Assembly: GCA_031257795.1 (NCBI GenBank)
Contig: JAIRNW010000020.1
Span: 1-13,662 of the forward strand
Direction: 5' to 3'
DNA length: 13,662 bases
Source: Holosporales bacterium
Lineage (GTDB): Bacteria; Pseudomonadota; Alphaproteobacteria; BNTO01
Shown here: piece by piece, positions 6,582 through 13,662 of the stretch
How positions within the stretch are numbered: position 1 is the first letter of the stretch
Layout of the letters: the number at the start of each line of letters is the position of its first letter
Position numbers and translations under genes: made by a program
The notes under the pieces: generated by a model
The model's input: only the letters and a program-made list of their open reading frames with translations
Databases searched by the model: none
What the model was told of the DNA's origin: nothing

Positions 6582-7580
6582 ATGCATAAGGAGACCAAAA
6601 CTACATCCGCGGAGAAGGCGCCAAATTCGGCGTCTCGTGCTTCGAACGAAATGTTGAAACACACTCCAGTTTTGCTGAATGAAATGCTAGCCCAATTGTT
6701 CCCAAAAAACGGCAAAGTTTACGTTGACGCAACTTTTGGCGCGGGCGGCTACTCGCGAGCGATCCTGAATTCCGCGGATTGCAAGGTTATTGCTCTGGAT
6801 CGTGATCCAAGCGTCATCTCCATCGCGCAAGATTTTTCCAGAGAATATGGAAGTCGTTTTTTCTTTAACTTATCTAAATTCAGTGATATTAAAAATATGC
6901 TTAATTGCGAAGTTTCAGGTATTGTGTTTGATTTTGGTTTATCATCAATGCAGATAGAGGACGGAAAAAGGGGCTTTTCCTTCCAGCACGACGGCCCCCT
7001 AGACATGCGCATGGGGAATGATGGGGATCTTACTGCAGCTCAGGTTGCTAATAGCTTTTCCAAAGACGATTTGCGAAGCATACTACGCCTGTACGGAGAG
7101 GAGCGGCTGGCAGGAAGGGTTGCCAGCGCGATAGTCGCGAGCCGCCCGCTTTCGTCGACTTTCCAGCTCGCTGAGGTTGTGCGCGCCGTGGTTCCGAGGA
7201 GGGGGACGATAGACCCCGCCACGAAGACTTTTCAGGCTCTTCGTATTTTTGTGAACAATGAGCTCCAGGAGATACACAGCGCGCTGAACGGGATTTTGAG
7301 CTTTGCGAGCGGCGGGCTTAACGATATTAGTGTGGTGACGGTGGCTTTCCACTCGCTGGAAGACATGGTTGTCAAGAATTGGCTCAAAAGCAATTCGGGA
7401 ATGGTTAAAGAAAAAACTCGCGGAGTCATACTGCCGTCCAATCAAGAGATAGCAAACAACCATAGGGCGCGCTCGGCGAGGTTGAGGTCGCTTGTTGTTA
7501 GGGCGATTGTGGGGCAGGGTAGAGCGCCCAAAGAAAAAAACACCAATTGCAATATTCCAGAAGGGAAGATAGAAAGATGA
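6582..7580 (+). CDS. rsmH: 16S rRNA (cytosine-1402-N4)-methyltransferase RsmH (MraW)
   Basis: RsmH transfers a methyl group from S-adenosylmethionine to N4 of C1402 in 16S rRNA, tuning start-codon selection at the ribosomal P site. The protein is 332 aa, a normal length. Visible family features are HTPVLLNEML near the N-terminus, the SAM-binding loop FGAGGYS (G53-S58), ALDRDPS, the DFGLSSMQ motif (from D117), RRGTIDPATKTFQALRIFVN, FHSLED (256-261) and NHRARSARLRSL near the C-terminus. The ATG at 6582 has AGGAG (6572-6576) five bases ahead. This gives about 22 extra residues before the conserved start; the internal Met before LKHTPVLL lacks a ribosome-binding site, so the longer form is preferred. 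The gene heads the operon, and its TGA overlaps the ftsL ATG (ATGA). Confidence 0.95.
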   Translation: MHKETKTTSAEKAPNSASRASNEMLKHTPVLLNEMLAQLFPKNGKVYVDATFGAGGYSRAILNSADCKVIALDRDPSVISIAQDFSREYGSRFFFNLSKFSDIKNMLNCEVSGIVFDFGLSSMQIEDGKRGFSFQHDGPLDMRMGNDGDLTAAQVANSFSKDDLRSILRLYGEERLAGRVASAIVASRPLSSTFQLAEVVRAVVPRRGTIDPATKTFQALRIFVNNELQEIHSALNGILSFASGGLNDISVVTVAFHSLEDMVVKNWLKSNSGMVKEKTRGVILPSNQEIANNHRARSARLRSLVVRAIVGQGRAPKEKNTNCNIPEGKIER

Positions 7581-7918
7581 CGAGAGGTGCCTTTATTTCT
7601 GTTTCGTTTTTCCTGATTTGCGCGCTGTTGGCCGTGCTTTTCCAGGTCAAATACACCGTTTTAGACTTAGAAAACGAACACACCAAGATCTGCCTCCTTT
7701 TGCGCTCGTCGCACGAAAAACTGCGCGTGTTAAAAGCAGAGTGGGCATTTTTGAATAACCCTGATCGTCTATTCGACTTATCTAAAAAGTATTTATCGTT
7801 GCGTCCAATTAAGGGGCAACAAATAGTTCATTACAAAGACTTGCAAAACAGCGGAATGGGTGAATACGATAGAGAGCGGCTTATGGAAATAATCGGCTGT
7901 GGGGGAAAGAAGCGGTGA
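7577..7918 (+). CDS. ftsL: Cell division protein FtsL
   Basis: FtsL is a small bitopic membrane protein that joins FtsB and FtsQ in the divisome and helps activate FtsW-FtsI. The 113-aa product has a short cytoplasmic tail, one membrane segment (about residues 6-24), then a periplasmic helix likely to form a coiled coil (about 28-60). The segment VLKAEWAFLNNPDRL is the typical alphaproteobacterial FtsL motif. The ATG at 7577 overlaps the rsmH stop, with AAGGGA about a dozen bases upstream. A TTG at 7547 would lengthen it, but is less likely. The last four bases overlap the ftsI GTG (GTGA), so translation of all three genes is probably coupled. Confidence 0.9.
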   Translation: MTRGAFISVSFFLICALLAVLFQVKYTVLDLENEHTKICLLLRSSHEKLRVLKAEWAFLNNPDRLFDLSKKYLSLRPIKGQQIVHYKDLQNSGMGEYDRERLMEIIGCGGKKR

Positions 7919-9702
7919 GATTTTGGGGAAAGGCGTATCGCGTCGGAATTGGGCTGAACAGGGTTTCCAGTTTGGTGTCTAGGCTGGAGACCGGCGCTAG
8001 GAATGGAGCCGCGCAAGAGGAGTATACCAGGCAACTGCGGGCGGAGGAGCCGCCGTTAGTCGCGGATCGACGAACTCGAAAACTTTTAGGGACTGGGACA
8101 GTGGGATTTCATTCCCTTGGGAATTGGCGCCTGTCTACCGTCGCCCTAGCTTTCTACTTCCTGTTTTTCCTGGTCTGTGTCCGCCTGGTCGACGTCATGA
8201 TTCTTGGCCCCAGAAAGGGATACAGCGCCAATCAAATGGTCTCCTACGAAACGGAAATCCCTCGCGCGGACATTGTTGACAGAAACGGAAACATTCTGGC
8301 AACCAGCATTGTCACGGCCTCGGCTTTTGTTAATACGCATGAAATCACCGATCCACTCGAGGTCGCTGAACGCCTGCCCCCAATCCTGAAAGAGTGCCCC
8401 GTTGACGAGCTAAAGCGCAAACTGCAGTCGGGCAAGAGTTTCGTTTGGCTTGCCCGCCACCTAACCCCGAAACGCCAGGACGCCATTCAGCGCTTGGGGA
8501 TTCCGGGCATTTATTTGAAAAAGGACTACAAGCGCGTGTATCCGCACGGGAATTTGGCGAGTCATGTGATTGGCTTTTGCGACATTGACGGGCGTGGTTT
8601 GTCGGGGGTTGAGAGGAGCTACGAGCGCACATTGCAGCAAAACCAAAGCCAGCAGCCGCTGCGTTTGTCAATCGATATAAGGATACAATACATAGTTGCT
8701 AATCAACTGCAGGAGAGCGTGGATGAGTTTCAGGCGATTGGCGGGAATGCGATTTTGATGGATATAAAAACTGGCGAAATCATCGCTATGGAGTCTTTGC
8801 CGAATCTTAATGCGAATCATCCTGGAGATGGCAAGAGCGAGTGCGCGTTCAATCGAAACACGTTGGGCGTAAATGAGCCGGGGTCTTTGTTGAAGATCCT
8901 CAACGTTGCTATTGCTTTGGAGTCTGGCAAAGTGACCATGCAAAGCTCTTTTGACGCAACGCTTCCTGTGAAGATCGGGAAGTTTTGCGTAACGGACTGC
9001 GGACGAAGGCACGAGGTTCTGAAGTTGCGCGACGCTTTCATATATTCCTCCAACATCGCAGCAATAAAGATGCTGCAAACGTTCGGAGGGGCGCCAATTC
9101 AGAAAAGATTTTTCGAGGACTTCGGGCTGTTCGAGAAGCCGGCGGTTGAGTTGGTTGAGGTTGGGCGGCCGATCTTTCCGAAAAAATGGACAGAGCCGAC
9201 GGCGATGTCTTCGTCTTATGGGTATGGGATTGCGATTAGTCCGCTGAAATTGCTCACGACGATTAATGGAATCGTCAATGATGGAATGCTCGTGGAGCCA
9301 ACACTGATATACGGCAAGCAGCAGATGCGGCAGAAAATCATCTCTTCTGAAACGTCTAGTCGTGTGCGTGATTTGATGCGCGAGACGGCAATATACGGCA
9401 CTGCGCGGAGTGCAAATAGGTACGCGGCGGATTTCAGGATTTTTGGGAAAACTGGCACTACTTATAAAAATGCGAAGGGCATGGGCTATTCGATCGCAGG
9501 GAAGAGGCGGAGGATTACCTCATTTGTTGCCGGATTCCCTCATGAAAACCCGAGGTACATTCTCTTGGTTATGCTGGATGAGCCGAAGGCGACTCCGCAA
9601 ACTTGCGGCCAGGCGACGGCCAGTTGGAACGCGGCCCCGTGCGGAGGGAAGATTATCGCGCGGATTGCGCCTTTGCTTGGGATTCCCGCGGCGGAGGCGT
9701 AA
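7915..9702 (+). CDS. ftsI: Septal peptidoglycan transpeptidase FtsI (PBP3)
   Basis: FtsI is the class B penicillin-binding protein that cross-links septal peptidoglycan with FtsW. The 595-aa protein has an unusually long cytoplasmic tail of about 70 residues, one membrane segment (about 75-95), a dimerisation region starting at PRADIVDRNGNILA, and a transpeptidase domain. All three active-site motifs are present: S324-L-L-K327 (in NEPGSLLK), S378-S-N380 and K512-T-G-T515; SYGYGI is also conserved. In many relatives the first motif reads PGSTxK, so Leu-Leu is slightly unusual but keeps Ser and Lys. The start is GTG, overlapping the ftsL stop by four bases. murE and murF, which often follow ftsI, are absent; a convergent hemW lies downstream instead. 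Regulation is probably from the promoter ahead of rsmH. Confidence 0.96.
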   Translation: MRFWGKAYRVGIGLNRVSSLVSRLETGARNGAAQEEYTRQLRAEEPPLVADRRTRKLLGTGTVGFHSLGNWRLSTVALAFYFLFFLVCVRLVDVMILGPRKGYSANQMVSYETEIPRADIVDRNGNILATSIVTASAFVNTHEITDPLEVAERLPPILKECPVDELKRKLQSGKSFVWLARHLTPKRQDAIQRLGIPGIYLKKDYKRVYPHGNLASHVIGFCDIDGRGLSGVERSYERTLQQNQSQQPLRLSIDIRIQYIVANQLQESVDEFQAIGGNAILMDIKTGEIIAMESLPNLNANHPGDGKSECAFNRNTLGVNEPGSLLKILNVAIALESGKVTMQSSFDATLPVKIGKFCVTDCGRRHEVLKLRDAFIYSSNIAAIKMLQTFGGAPIQKRFFEDFGLFEKPAVELVEVGRPIFPKKWTEPTAMSSSYGYGIAISPLKLLTTINGIVNDGMLVEPTLIYGKQQMRQKIISSETSSRVRDLMRETAIYGTARSANRYAADFRIFGKTGTTYKNAKGMGYSIAGKRRRITSFVAGFPHENPRYILLVMLDEPKATPQTCGQATASWNAAPCGGKIIARIAPLLGIPAAEA

Positions 9703-9724
9703 TGTCCAGCCGCAAAAGCCTGAA

Positions 9725-9767
9725 GCACCGGATCGACGCACCCACAGTTCACTTGTGATTGGCTATA
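9725..9767 (+). repeat. R3 right-end fragment between ftsI and hemW
   Basis: ACAGTTCACTT, one variable base, then TGATTGGCTATA matches the right terminus of the R3 copy ending at 2162. Just before it, GCACCGGATCGACG (9725-9738) matches the interior of the R2 repeat at 10982-11125. The 60-bp convergent gap between ftsI and hemW therefore holds a solo R3 end. No left end is found before the ftsI stop, so it is a truncated or degraded copy. The final CTATA overlaps the hemW stop. Confidence 0.65.
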
Positions 9768-10893
9768 GGAGCATCAAAAGAATCGGATTCAGGCGCTTTA
9801 GCCCATCTTTCGTCGCCCTCAATATATTATCAGAGTGCTCCAAAAACCCCCCGTCAACCAGCGCCTGCAGCGCATCAAGCCTAACGAACTGCTCCAAAGC
9901 CAGCGGTAGCGCCGAACAATCGAGCCCACGCGGCATCCTAAGTCCCATCAGAAGTGCCTCTCTGGCTTGCTCTGCCAGCGAAAGCTTCTCTTGCCTCATC
10001 GGCGGAGCACCATTAGCCATAACCAAGGACGCCCACTTCCTAGGATCCGCCTCCTCTAGCGTTGCATACTTGCAGCTCGCCTCACTAATCCTGCCATGCG
10101 CGCCAGGGCCAATCCCGATGTAGTCTTGGTATTGCCAATACCTCACGTTGTGGCGGCATTCGTGCGTTGGGATGGCGTGGTTCGAGATTTCGTATGCAAG
10201 AAAGCCGGCGTTCTCCATTTTTTTTTGAGTCAACTCAAACATGTCTGCACATTCGTCTTCGCTCGGGAGGAGCAATTCTCCTTGTTTATACATATTCCCA
10301 AAAACTGTGTTCGATTCCACGGTCAGCTGATACGCGGACAAATGCTGTATTGGAATGGTCAGGGCCAGGTCTAGTTCCTCATTCCAAATTTCGACCGAAT
10401 GCCCAGGGTGCCCGTAGATGATGTCTGCGGAAACACTTTTAAACAGCTTAGAACTTAGATTAATTGCTTCTATTGCGGCCTCAACATTGTGGGTTCTCCC
10501 CAACAAAACCAGCCCCTCCGCGAGGAAAGACTGTACACCAATTGATACGCGGTTTATCTTCGACTGAGCAAAACCATGAAGCTTCTCTCTGTTGGAGGAA
10601 TGCGGATTCACCTCGATTGATATCTCCACATCTTCTTCCACCTTCCAGCTTGAAAAGATCTCCGTCAGAATCGAATCGACAAATGAATTCGGTAGCAGAG
10701 ATGGAGTTCCTCCGCCTAAATATATTGTTTTGACTACCTTTTGCGGATACCGATTGGCATAGAAATTAATGGCTGTTAGATATGCCTGCTTCCAATATTC
10801 TATATTGATGAAGTCGTCTATCTTATAGCTGTTGAAGCTGCAATATGGGCATTTCTTCACGCAAAACGGCCAGTGTACATATATGGAAGTCAC
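9763..10893 (-). CDS. hemW: Heme chaperone HemW (radical SAM, HemN-like)
   Basis: HemW is a radical-SAM-fold protein that binds heme and is thought to deliver it to membrane proteins; it is often mis-annotated as coproporphyrinogen oxidase HemN. The 376-aa protein has the cluster motif C11-xxx-C15-xx-C18 (CVKKCPYC), GGGTPS, NRVSIGVQSF, ADIIYGHPG and the HemW-specific HNxxYW (H248, N249, Y252, W253) followed by IGIGPGAHG. The length is normal for HemW. The start is GTG at 10893; an in-frame TGA lies just upstream, and the nearby ATG at 10900 is out of frame, so GTG is the best choice, although the ribosome-binding site is weak. The stop codon (9765-9763) is supplied by the R3 repeat end, so the last residues may differ from the ancestral protein. 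The gene converges on ftsI, and repeats lie upstream of it. Confidence 0.94.
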   Translation of the reverse strand: MTSIYVHWPFCVKKCPYCSFNSYKIDDFINIEYWKQAYLTAINFYANRYPQKVVKTIYLGGGTPSLLPNSFVDSILTEIFSSWKVEEDVEISIEVNPHSSNREKLHGFAQSKINRVSIGVQSFLAEGLVLLGRTHNVEAAIEAINLSSKLFKSVSADIIYGHPGHSVEIWNEELDLALTIPIQHLSAYQLTVESNTVFGNMYKQGELLLPSEDECADMFELTQKKMENAGFLAYEISNHAIPTHECRHNVRYWQYQDYIGIGPGAHGRISEASCKYATLEEADPRKWASLVMANGAPPMRQEKLSLAEQAREALLMGLRMPRGLDCSALPLALEQFVRLDALQALVDGGFLEHSDNILRATKDGLKRLNPILLMLL

Positions 10894-10975
10894 GTCTCAT
10901 AGGGATTTTTGGGTGGTATTGGTCAGTTTCTAGCAATTTTTTACACCAAACGCAACTTCCGCATTTGGCTGTCGT

Positions 10976-11214
10976 TATAATGGACCTCTTTCGAAACCTT
11001 CAAAATCAGAATTTTGGGAAGGAGACACGGAGCACAGAAGCGGAGCGTACCTAGATGTACGTGAGCATTTGAGCACCGGATCGACGTACCCAAAAACTGA
11101 TTTTGAAGAGTTTGGAAAGAGGTCCAATCAATCACACCTAGTCTGCAGTCAAAGAATCCCTAGTAACAAATGAATTCAGGGCGTCATACCGCAGATTAGA
11201 TGTGATTGACTATA
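10976..11214 (+). repeat. R1 repeat, copy 3, split by an R2 insertion
   Basis: The left tip TATAAT (10976-10981) is separated from the rest (CAATCACACCTAGTCTGC onward, from 11129) by the R2 element. Removing R2 and one copy of AAT restores an R1 unit of 92 bp identical to copy 1 over its first 24 bases. The right end ATGTGATTGACTATA matches copy 1 exactly. Its terminal TATA (11211-11214) is shared with the following R4 repeat. The surrounding stretch 10894-10975 is gene-free and presumably holds the hemW promoter, which I could not identify convincingly. Confidence 0.85.
10982..11125 (+). repeat. R2 repeat, complete copy, MITE-like
   Basis: This 144-bp element runs from GGACCTCTTTC to GAAAGAGGTCC. 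The ends form an inverted repeat of about 29 bases with a few mismatches and one gap (both include TTCAAAATCAG). It is flanked by AAT at 10979-10981 and 11126-11128, a 3-bp target duplication. A 3-bp ANT-type duplication is known for some IS5-family groups, so an IS5-like transposase elsewhere in the genome is a reasonable guess. There is no coding capacity. Confidence 0.85.
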
Positions 11215-11304
11215 CTCGTCTAACCTGACTCTCAAGTGTTTCCCGCGGATGAATTGCGGCATTCGAGTCGAGAAAAATCCTGGTTTTCATGTCCGAAATG
11301 TATA
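11211..11304 (-). repeat. R4 repeat, reverse copy
   Basis: This is the inverted counterpart of 6234-6327: same 94-bp length, TATA at both ends, about 85 percent identity by eye. It abuts R1 copy 3 by sharing TATA, as the other copy does, but in the opposite orientation. The remaining 11305-11365 up to the comEC stop shows no convincing terminator. Confidence 0.7.
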
Positions 11305-11365
11305 TAAGGGAAAAAAGCAAAACCGTGAAATAGCCCTCGAAAGTTCGTTGAGCTGCTTCCAGAAA

Positions 11366-13501
11366 TCACAGCCACGGCCGTGAGCCGCTAACTTCTGCCA
11401 GCTTTGTCACGTTGAAATACTTTTCTTTATTCGCAAAATAATCCCCGCACAACAACAAAAGCTTCAACTTCTTTTCAGCAACCTCCCTCTTGCTCCTCCT
11501 CTGTGCAACAAAAATGAACTCGCCTTCCTTTAACTCAGCAACCTCCGCTCCAAAAACGCGCAACAATTGATCCTTCCAAAAATGCGGCATTTCCTCAATT
11601 TGCTGCAGCCCTTGCTCTTGGCTCCACACTTTGGCTAGGAATCCCCCTCGTATTTTGTCTGAAATGTAAAACACGCCGTCGCTTCCGGCCAACCCAGCAA
11701 CATTATTCGAAAAAAACAAACGCGTTGGCTCCGCCTGAAAGAAAAAGTAGCCCGCCGCAATGAAGCATGCCACACCGCCCTTCAACCCTTTTCTCTTGCC
11801 CCAAACTATCAGCAATAGTGTCGCCGCAACAATTAACAAAATGCAGATCAAAGGCGGTTTGGAAGCAGGACAATTCGAATACGGAAGCGAGCTCACCTTT
11901 TCTACCACGAAATTCAGCAGTTTAATGCCGCTTTGAAAGAGAGAGAAAATCGAGTGCAACCACCAGCCGTCGCCAGCGCAGCCTTTTCCGAGCGCGCCGC
12001 AGAAAAGAAGGGAAAGTACGGCCAAAATACCCACAGGCATAATAAACCAGCTCAGCAAAGGGATTGCCAACAAATTCCCCAGAAACCCACACAAAGTGAT
12101 GCGTTGGAAAGTATAAATGGTAATTGGCATTGTGAAAATCGTGGCTATGCAAGTTGCGAGCAAGTTTTGATGTATGGCATATTTTACGACGCGGAGGACA
12201 TTTATGGCGAAGTTCTCGTGCTTTTTGAACGCGAACCCGTGCTTTTCGTAATACGCGCACAGGCCGGCAACAGAGGAAAAGGAAAGCTGGAAGCTGGCCG
12301 AGAACAGGCTCTCGGGGAACAAAATCAATATTATTATTGCGGCGATTGCGACGTTGCGCAGGCTAATCGGGCGTTCGTCTATTAAGATCGCAACCATGGA
12401 GATGCTGACCATTAAGAAGGCTCTCATGGCGGAAAATGAGCTACCGGAAAACAGTAGGTAGAATAAGGAGGCGGGGATTGTGAGTGAAGCTGCCATTTTT
12501 TTTACGGAAAATCGCTCAGCAAGCCCCGGAACGAACACTAAAAGCTCGGATAGAACAAAAAAAACGAGGAACGCTAACAGTCCCATGTGTAGCCCGGATA
12601 TCGCTAAAATGTGGGAGATGCCGGCGTTTGTGTAGTTCTCGCGTGTGCGTATGGAAATGGGTTTCTCGCCGATTGTGAGTGCGCTTGCTATGGGGAAGAC
12701 TTCTGGAGACAGACGCTTAGCTAGCTCTTGTTTTATGGTGAGCCTCATATTTTTAATCTTTTCCATAAACACCCCACCCCCTTTGTTTTCGGGAACTAAA
12801 TCAATGGAAACGGCGCGAGGCGTAGTTTTAAGGATTTTCTTTACTTTGCCAAACGCCGTTACTCCTTTGAAGAAGGCGTCAAAGCCGGGCTTGTACCCAT
12901 GCGGACTAACTGATTTTTGCGGAGGGAAAAGCTGAGCTTCTAGCTTTATAGTGGTAAATGGCTGAATTTCTGCGATCTGATTCTTCGGAGCCTGCACTCT
13001 GATTTTCACATTTCGCGTAGGTATTTTATTACTGTGCAAAACAATATTGGATAAAACAATCCCCCTAACGGTTTTTGGATGTTGCGTGGAGCCTCTCGGA
13101 ACGTCTTCAATCTCCTCAATGAACCCAGAAAGCTTGAAGACGCGATTGGCTTGCGCGCCGAAAACGTCGGCGAATCGCGGGGTATTAACGAGGTCCGTGC
13201 GGATTTTTGCAGCTGTAAAGCCAATGGCGCAACAAAGGAGCATTTTAATAAGCAACAAGCTCCACGACAGGACGTACTTTTTTCCAAACAATAAAGAATT
13301 CGCGCGGCTTATAAGGTGCGTCACAAGGCATATCAAGCACAAACACAGCGCGATGGTAATGCCAGAAAAGGCCAAAACGCCGGAAAGACGCGGCTCTTGA
13401 TGTAATGAGAAATAGGAAGCGATCCCAACCCCGATAAAAACGGGAAACAAGAGCGGCCACCGCTGCATCTGAAAAGGATCGTCTTCAAAGTTTCTGCGCA
13501 A
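11366..13501 (-). CDS. comEC: ComEC/Rec2-family DNA internalisation channel
   Basis: ComEC forms the inner-membrane channel that passes single-stranded DNA into the cytoplasm in natural transformation. The 711-aa protein has N-terminal membrane segments, a soluble OB-like region (about 115-245), then the competence domain with the hallmark NAGISHILAISGLHMG (HILA starts at residue 297), SAMRAFLM (M359, R360) and FQLSFSSVAGL, followed by further membrane segments. The C-terminal part (about 600-711) is soluble and lacks an evident metallo-beta-lactamase HxHxD motif, as in many alphaproteobacterial ComEC proteins. The start is TTG at 13501, with GAGAGGG a few bases ahead. The alternative is the Met at residue 12 (13468), which lacks a ribosome-binding site. 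The reading frame is intact, which argues for function. Inverted R2 copies lie on both sides, one only 46 bases upstream of the start. Confidence 0.92.
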   Translation of the reverse strand: MRRNFEDDPFQMQRWPLLFPVFIGVGIASYFSLHQEPRLSGVLAFSGITIALCLCLICLVTHLISRANSLLFGKKYVLSWSLLLIKMLLCCAIGFTAAKIRTDLVNTPRFADVFGAQANRVFKLSGFIEEIEDVPRGSTQHPKTVRGIVLSNIVLHSNKIPTRNVKIRVQAPKNQIAEIQPFTTIKLEAQLFPPQKSVSPHGYKPGFDAFFKGVTAFGKVKKILKTTPRAVSIDLVPENKGGGVFMEKIKNMRLTIKQELAKRLSPEVFPIASALTIGEKPISIRTRENYTNAGISHILAISGLHMGLLAFLVFFVLSELLVFVPGLAERFSVKKMAASLTIPASLFYLLFSGSSFSAMRAFLMVSISMVAILIDERPISLRNVAIAAIIILILFPESLFSASFQLSFSSVAGLCAYYEKHGFAFKKHENFAINVLRVVKYAIHQNLLATCIATIFTMPITIYTFQRITLCGFLGNLLAIPLLSWFIMPVGILAVLSLLFCGALGKGCAGDGWWLHSIFSLFQSGIKLLNFVVEKVSSLPYSNCPASKPPLICILLIVAATLLLIVWGKRKGLKGGVACFIAAGYFFFQAEPTRLFFSNNVAGLAGSDGVFYISDKIRGGFLAKVWSQEQGLQQIEEMPHFWKDQLLRVFGAEVAELKEGEFIFVAQRRSKREVAEKKLKLLLLCGDYFANKEKYFNVTKLAEVSGSRPWL

Positions 13502-13547
13502 TTACACCCTCTCATCTCTTATTTGCGCTTATTTATTTTCGTTTAAT

Positions 13548-13662
13548 GGACCTCTTTCCAAACTCTTCAAAATCAGTTTTTGGGTACGTCGATCCGGTTC
13601 GAAACTCACGTACATCTAAGTACGCTCCGCTTCTGTGCTCCGTGTCTCCTTCCCAAAATTCT
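13548..13662 (-). repeat. R2 repeat, second copy, cut by the window edge
   Basis: 115 bases are visible. They match the reverse complement of 10982-11125 almost throughout; the main difference is a short patch near 13598-13606. The end is GGACCTCTTTCC, preceded by AAT (13545-13547), the same trinucleotide that flanks the complete copy. Such high similarity suggests fairly recent movement. The far end should lie about 30 bases beyond the window. It sits directly upstream of comEC. Confidence 0.85.

Noticed and set aside
9763..10893. Coproporphyrinogen III oxidase HemN
   Set aside because: The HNxxYW motif, the shorter length and the CPYCSF-type cluster region fit HemW rather than HemN.
10894..10970. 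hemW promoter on the minus strand (TTGCGT and TAGAAA spaced 17 bases)
   Set aside because: The -35 matches only three of six consensus bases and the -10 four, too weak to annotate.
11933..12385. 150-codon plus-strand frame inside comEC
   Set aside because: It overlaps the conserved ComEC membrane domain antisense and shows no family features.

Overview
The window carries housekeeping genes of an alphaproteobacterium, separated by intergenic regions full of small non-coding mobile repeats. The alphaproteobacterial assignment is an inference from protein character: a GyrA with an acidic insertion in its C-terminal domain, an alphaproteobacterial-type FtsL, a ThyX-family thymidylate synthase and a ComEC without a visible metallo-beta-lactamase domain. 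The broken-up dcw cluster and the density of short repeats would suit a host-associated lineage such as Holosporales or Rickettsiales, but no 16S or other phylogenetic marker was tested.

Layout, left to right. Positions 1-455 hold the edge of a possible minus-strand ORF, a divergent repeat (about 145-233), a stretch in which I see nothing (234-396) and a good sigma70-type promoter (397-425). thyX (456-1964, +) is a two-domain ThyX-family protein whose two signature motifs are degraded in complementary ways. Two abutting repeats (1969-2253) separate it from gyrA (2323-5142, +), which ends at an intrinsic terminator (5143-5171). A near-consensus promoter (5336-5363) drives an unrecognised cysteine-rich membrane protein (5399-6163, +) whose last codons lie inside a repeat. 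Repeats and a leader (6145-6581) precede a tightly overlapping cell-division operon, rsmH-ftsL-ftsI (6582-9702, +). hemW (9763-10893, -) converges on it, and a 472-bp repeat cluster (10894-11365) follows. comEC (11366-13501, -) comes next, and a last repeat runs off the right edge.

The intergenic regions hold four short repeat families, here called R1-R4; the names are mine. R1 is about 93 bp (2161, 6145, 10976). R2 is 144 bp (10982, 13548). R3 is about 194 bp (1969, plus a fragment near 9725). R4 is 94 bp (6234, 11211, plus a partial copy near 145). R1, R2 and R3 have clear terminal inverted repeats and no coding capacity, so they look like MITEs. R1, R3 and R4 all end in TATA and abut each other by sharing those bases. 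R2 sits inside an R1 copy with an AAT target duplication. The repeats supply stop codons to two genes and sit in the upstream regions of gyrA and comEC.

Functionally, ThyX (dTMP synthesis) and GyrA (supercoiling) serve DNA replication. RsmH methylates 16S rRNA, and FtsL and FtsI belong to the divisome. HemW is a radical-SAM-family heme chaperone, and ComEC is the DNA-uptake channel. I saw no tRNA, rRNA, CRISPR array, transposase gene or defence system.
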